Below, one piece after another: positions 61,988 through 64,000 of a stretch of 64,000 bases of DNA. Numbering within the stretch: the first letter of the stretch is position 1; each line of letters opens with the position of its first letter. The notes below the pieces were generated by a model. The model was not told the DNA's origin. It saw nothing but the letters and a program-made list of their open reading frames with translations, and did not search any database. The stretch lies in assembly GCA_041687395.1 (NCBI GenBank), contig JAWLCA010000004.1, positions 124,001 through 188,000 of the forward strand, given 5' to 3'. This DNA is from JAWLCA01 sp041687395 (GTDB lineage: Bacteria > Pseudomonadota > Alphaproteobacteria > Rhodobacterales > Rhodobacteraceae). A program made the position numbers and the translations under genes.

Positions 61988-62608
61988 ATGAAAACCGAAG
62001 GTCCCGGCCCCCTGAACCGCCGCGCCTTCCTGGGCAGCGCTGCCGCAGTGATGGGCGGCCTCGCCCTTCCGGCGCATGCATTCGAATTCGGCGATGATGC
62101 GATTGGCTTCGACGATGAGGCCGCGCGGGATGGCGATGTGACGGCGCGCCGCAATGTCTCGGGCTTCCGCTCGCAGGACTGGCGGCCGTTCTTTCAGAAC
62201 CTGAACAATGGTGCGATCCTTTGCGACATCGATTCGCGCGCTCTGCACTTCTGGTCCGAGGATGAGAGCATCTATCGGCTCTATCCCTCGAGCGTGCCGC
62301 TGTCCGAGGATCTGACCCGTCGCGGCCGGACCGAGATCATCAAGAAGGTCGAGGGACCGAGCTGGGCGCCCACCCCGGCGATGAAAGAGCGTAATCCGGA
62401 ATGGCCGGATTTCGTTGGCCCCGGCCCGGACAATCCGCTGGGAACACACGCCCTGTGGCTGAGCTGGCAGTATTACCGAATCCACGGCACCCACGACACC
62501 CGCAAGATCGGGCGTCAGTCCTCAAATGGCTGTATCGGCCTGTTCAACGAGCATATTGCCGAGCTTTTCAGCCTGACGAAGATCGGGACTCAAGTGTTGC
62601 TAATTTGA
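61988..62608 (+). CDS. L,D-transpeptidase (YkuD), Tat-exported
   Basis: 206 residues. N-terminal twin-arginine signal: NRRAFLGSAAAVMGGLALPAHA (RR at 11-12), so it is probably exported folded. YkuD catalytic region: YRIHGTHDTRKIGRQSSNGCIGLFNEH, H166 and nucleophile C182. The second L,D-transpeptidase within 1 kb; cross-linking of peptidoglycan is the likely role. The ribosome site GAGGAG lies eight bases before the ATG. Confidence 0.9.
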   Translation: MKTEGPGPLNRRAFLGSAAAVMGGLALPAHAFEFGDDAIGFDDEAARDGDVTARRNVSGFRSQDWRPFFQNLNNGAILCDIDSRALHFWSEDESIYRLYPSSVPLSEDLTRRGRTEIIKKVEGPSWAPTPAMKERNPEWPDFVGPGPDNPLGTHALWLSWQYYRIHGTHDTRKIGRQSSNGCIGLFNEHIAELFSLTKIGTQVLLI

Positions 62609-62648
62609 CGACGCGCGCCAAAACGAGCGCGAAACCCGAACCAACCCG

Positions 62649-62678
62649 TTGATTCCGACGTTCTCCGGTGGCTATAGG
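62649..62678 (+). promoter_or_regulatory. Predicted promoter of the 60-residue protein
   Basis: TTGATT (62649-62654), 18 bases, TATAGG (62673-62678). Transcription from about 62685 would give a leader of about 70 bases with a hairpin whose arms GCCCGAA and TTCGGGC lie at 62704-62710 and 62730-62736. Confidence 0.35.
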
Positions 62679-62755
62679 GCTCTTACGAGTTGTGAACTTG
62701 GATGCCCGAATCCGTGCTTTCTTGGGCGGTTCGGGCGAATACTGGAGACAAACAC

Positions 62756-62938
62756 ATGAAGAAAATCGCTCTCGCTGCTGCACTGTCGCTCGCCGCTACC
62801 ACCGCTTACGCTGGCGGCTACGCTGACCCGGTCGTCGAGCCGGAAATCATCGTTCAGGACACCAGCTCCTCGGCTGGCGGTGTGATCATCCCGATCCTGC
62901 TGCTCCTGCTGGTTGCTGCCGCTATCGCAGCCGACTGA
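62756..62938 (+). CDS. 60-residue exported membrane protein of unknown function
   Basis: MKKIALAAALSLAATTAYAGG is a signal peptide with a likely cut after AYA; the mature part is an acidic linker (DPVVEPEIIVQDTSSSAGG) and a C-terminal hydrophobic helix (GVIIPILLLLLVAAAIAAD). No known domain. I remember similar small proteins next to hemH in other Rhodobacteraceae, but cannot check this. It has its own promoter-like sequence, a GGAG ribosome site and a strong T-tailed terminator, which points to a well-expressed single gene. Confidence 0.75.
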   Translation: MKKIALAAALSLAATTAYAGGYADPVVEPEIIVQDTSSSAGGVIIPILLLLLVAAAIAAD

Positions 62939-62963
62939 TTTCTGCCCAAGGCAGAATGGAGAA

Positions 62964-62989
62964 GGGCGGCTCATCGAGCCGCCCTTTTT
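62964..62989 (+). terminator. Rho-independent terminator
   Basis: Perfect 8-bp stem GGGCGGCT / AGCCGCCC (one more C-G pair possible), followed by TTTTT. The best intrinsic terminator in the window. It may also serve the converging hemH on the other strand, where the T-tail is weaker. Confidence 0.92.
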
Positions 62990-63034
62990 CATTCTTGATG
63001 GTCGAAGCGCAGGCAAACTCCGGCAATTTCCGCC

Positions 63035-64000
63035 TTACTCGATCCAGCCGCGCAGATTGTCCGCGATGACCGCCGACAGGGCGGTGATATGTGCGTCGTC
63101 GTCGTTCAGGCACGGGATATAGGTGAACTGCTCACCGCCCGCTTCCTCGAAGCTCTCGTGGATTTCCTCGTTGATCTCCTCCAGCGTCTCGATGCAGTCG
63201 GCCGAGAAGGCGGGGGCGATCACCGCGATGCGCTTGTGGCCAGCTTCTGCCAGCCTGGCGACTTCTTCCACGGTATAGGGCTTCAGCCATTCCTCGGGTC
63301 CAAAGCGGCTCTGGAACGTCGTGACAAGCTTGCCCTTTTCCCAGCCCAGCCGTTCGCGCAACAGGCGCGAGGTCTTCTGGCACTGACAGTGGTAGGGATC
63401 GCCCTCCATCAGGTAGCGTTTCGGGACGCCATGATAGCTGGCCACCAGCACATCGGGCTTTTCTTCCAACGCGGCATAGGCGCGTTGGACCGACTGCGCC
63501 AGCGCCTCGATATACAAGGGATGTTCGAAATAGGCAGGCACCGTGCGGGTCGCGGGCTGCCACTTCTCCTTCATAAGCGCGCGGAAGAACTGGTCGTTTG
63601 CCGTCGCCGTCGTTGCGCCGGCATATTGCGGATAGAGCGGGAAGAACAGGATGCGCGAGCAGCCCGCGGCGACCATCTCGCGCACCTTCGATTCGGTCGA
63701 CGGATTGCCATACCGCATGCAGAAATCGACCATGACCCGGTCGCCGTAGCGCGCCGCCATTTCGGTCCTTATCTTGGCGGTCTGATCCTTGGTGATCGTC
63801 ATCAGCGGGCTTTCGCCCTTGTCCTCGTTCCAGATCGACTTGTAGTTCGCCCCGGACGAGAACGGACGCTTCGTCAAGACAATGGCCTGCAGGATCGGCT
63901 GCCAGAGCCAGGGCGAATAGTCGATCACGCGCCGGTCCGACAGAAATTCGTTCAGGTAGCGCCGCATCGACCAATAGTCGTAGTTGTCCGGCGTGCCGAG
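63035..64000 (-). CDS. hemH: Ferrochelatase (5' partial)
   Basis: The frame runs off the right edge; 321 residues are visible, starting LGTPDNYDYWSMRRYLNEFLSDRRVID, close to the true N-terminus. Landmarks: FCMRYGNPS, the family FFPLYPQYAGATTATAND, active-site VASYHGVPKRYLMEGDPYHCQCQKTSRLL with its histidine, and FSADCIETLEEINEE with the catalytic glutamate region. Inserts iron into protoporphyrin IX, the haem branch competing with BchH for substrate. Confidence 0.96.
   Translation of the reverse strand, partial: LGTPDNYDYWSMRRYLNEFLSDRRVIDYSPWLWQPILQAIVLTKRPFSSGANYKSIWNEDKGESPLMTITKDQTAKIRTEMAARYGDRVMVDFCMRYGNPSTESKVREMVAAGCSRILFFPLYPQYAGATTATANDQFFRALMKEKWQPATRTVPAYFEHPLYIEALAQSVQRAYAALEEKPDVLVASYHGVPKRYLMEGDPYHCQCQKTSRLLRERLGWEKGKLVTTFQSRFGPEEWLKPYTVEEVARLAEAGHKRIAVIAPAFSADCIETLEEINEEIHESFEEAGGEQFTYIPCLNDDDAHITALSAVIADNLRGWIE

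Noticed and set aside
1..64000. CRISPR arrays, insertion sequences, prophage genes, rRNA or tRNA
   Set aside because: No direct-repeat arrays, transposase motifs, phage genes or RNA gene signatures were noticed; the window looks like stable core chromosome.

Overview
The window is high-GC, gene-dense DNA from an anoxygenic phototroph of the Rhodobacteraceae (Alphaproteobacteria). The evidence is a bacteriochlorophyll and reaction-centre gene cluster in the order bchF-N-B-H-L-M-lhaA-puhA-B-C-bciE-acsF-puhE-hemA-cycA, divergent from ppaA/aerR-ppsR and bchG-(bch2)-bchP-idi. The oxygen-dependent cyclase AcsF with its BciE partner, and a lysine-poor, very acidic cytochrome c2, would fit an aerobic marine or saline phototroph; that is inference. 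No crt, bchCXYZ or puf genes lie here, so the photosynthesis genes are either split or continue elsewhere.

Layout. (1) 0-9.8 kb, general metabolism and envelope: a 5'-truncated MscS channel, an IlvD/Edd-type sugar-acid dehydratase, a patatin phospholipase, a soluble lytic transglycosylase, dapA, a PQQ-dependent sugar dehydrogenase and a small cytochrome c. (2) 9.9-32.4 kb, photosynthesis: a minus-strand superoperon of 15 tightly coupled genes from bchF to cycA, ending at a strong hairpin, and a plus-strand arm of regulators (AerR/PpaA, PpsR) and late bacteriochlorophyll and isoprenoid genes. Three perfect TGT-N12-ACA PpsR boxes lie in the bchF/ppaA and bchG promoter regions. (3) 32.5-39.7 kb: mutS, hrcA-grpE, rph-rdgB-ridA-like-hemW. 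(4) 39.7-50.8 kb, an origin-proximal block: minus-strand hemJ-rho-mnmE-mnmG-rsmG-parA-parB and plus-strand maf-aroE-coaE-dnaQ run away from a 421-bp DnaA-box-containing gap at 47.15-47.57 kb, which I read as the chromosomal origin oriC. Two perfect parS sites lie inside rsmG and at the start of mnmG, and a degenerate third lies at the rdgB end. (5) 50.3-64 kb: secB, two Nudix hydrolases, hslO, a CCA-adding enzyme, a LysE exporter, a pair of ABC exporter half-transporters, an RNA methyltransferase, a NaChBac-type sodium channel, two L,D-transpeptidases, a CAP lipoprotein, a 60-residue membrane protein of unknown function and a 5'-truncated hemH.

How the genes work together: hemA supplies 5-aminolevulinate; bchH, bchM, acsF+bciE, bchLNB, bchF, bchG and bchP carry protoporphyrin to phytylated bacteriochlorophyll (with chelatase subunits and bchXYZC elsewhere); idi feeds the isoprenoid tail; lhaA, puhB, puhC and puhE help assemble the core complex around the H subunit PuhA; cytochrome c2 carries electrons back to the reaction centre; PpsR with its antirepressor AerR shuts the set down in oxygen and light. 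No tRNA, rRNA, CRISPR array, transposase or phage gene was seen.
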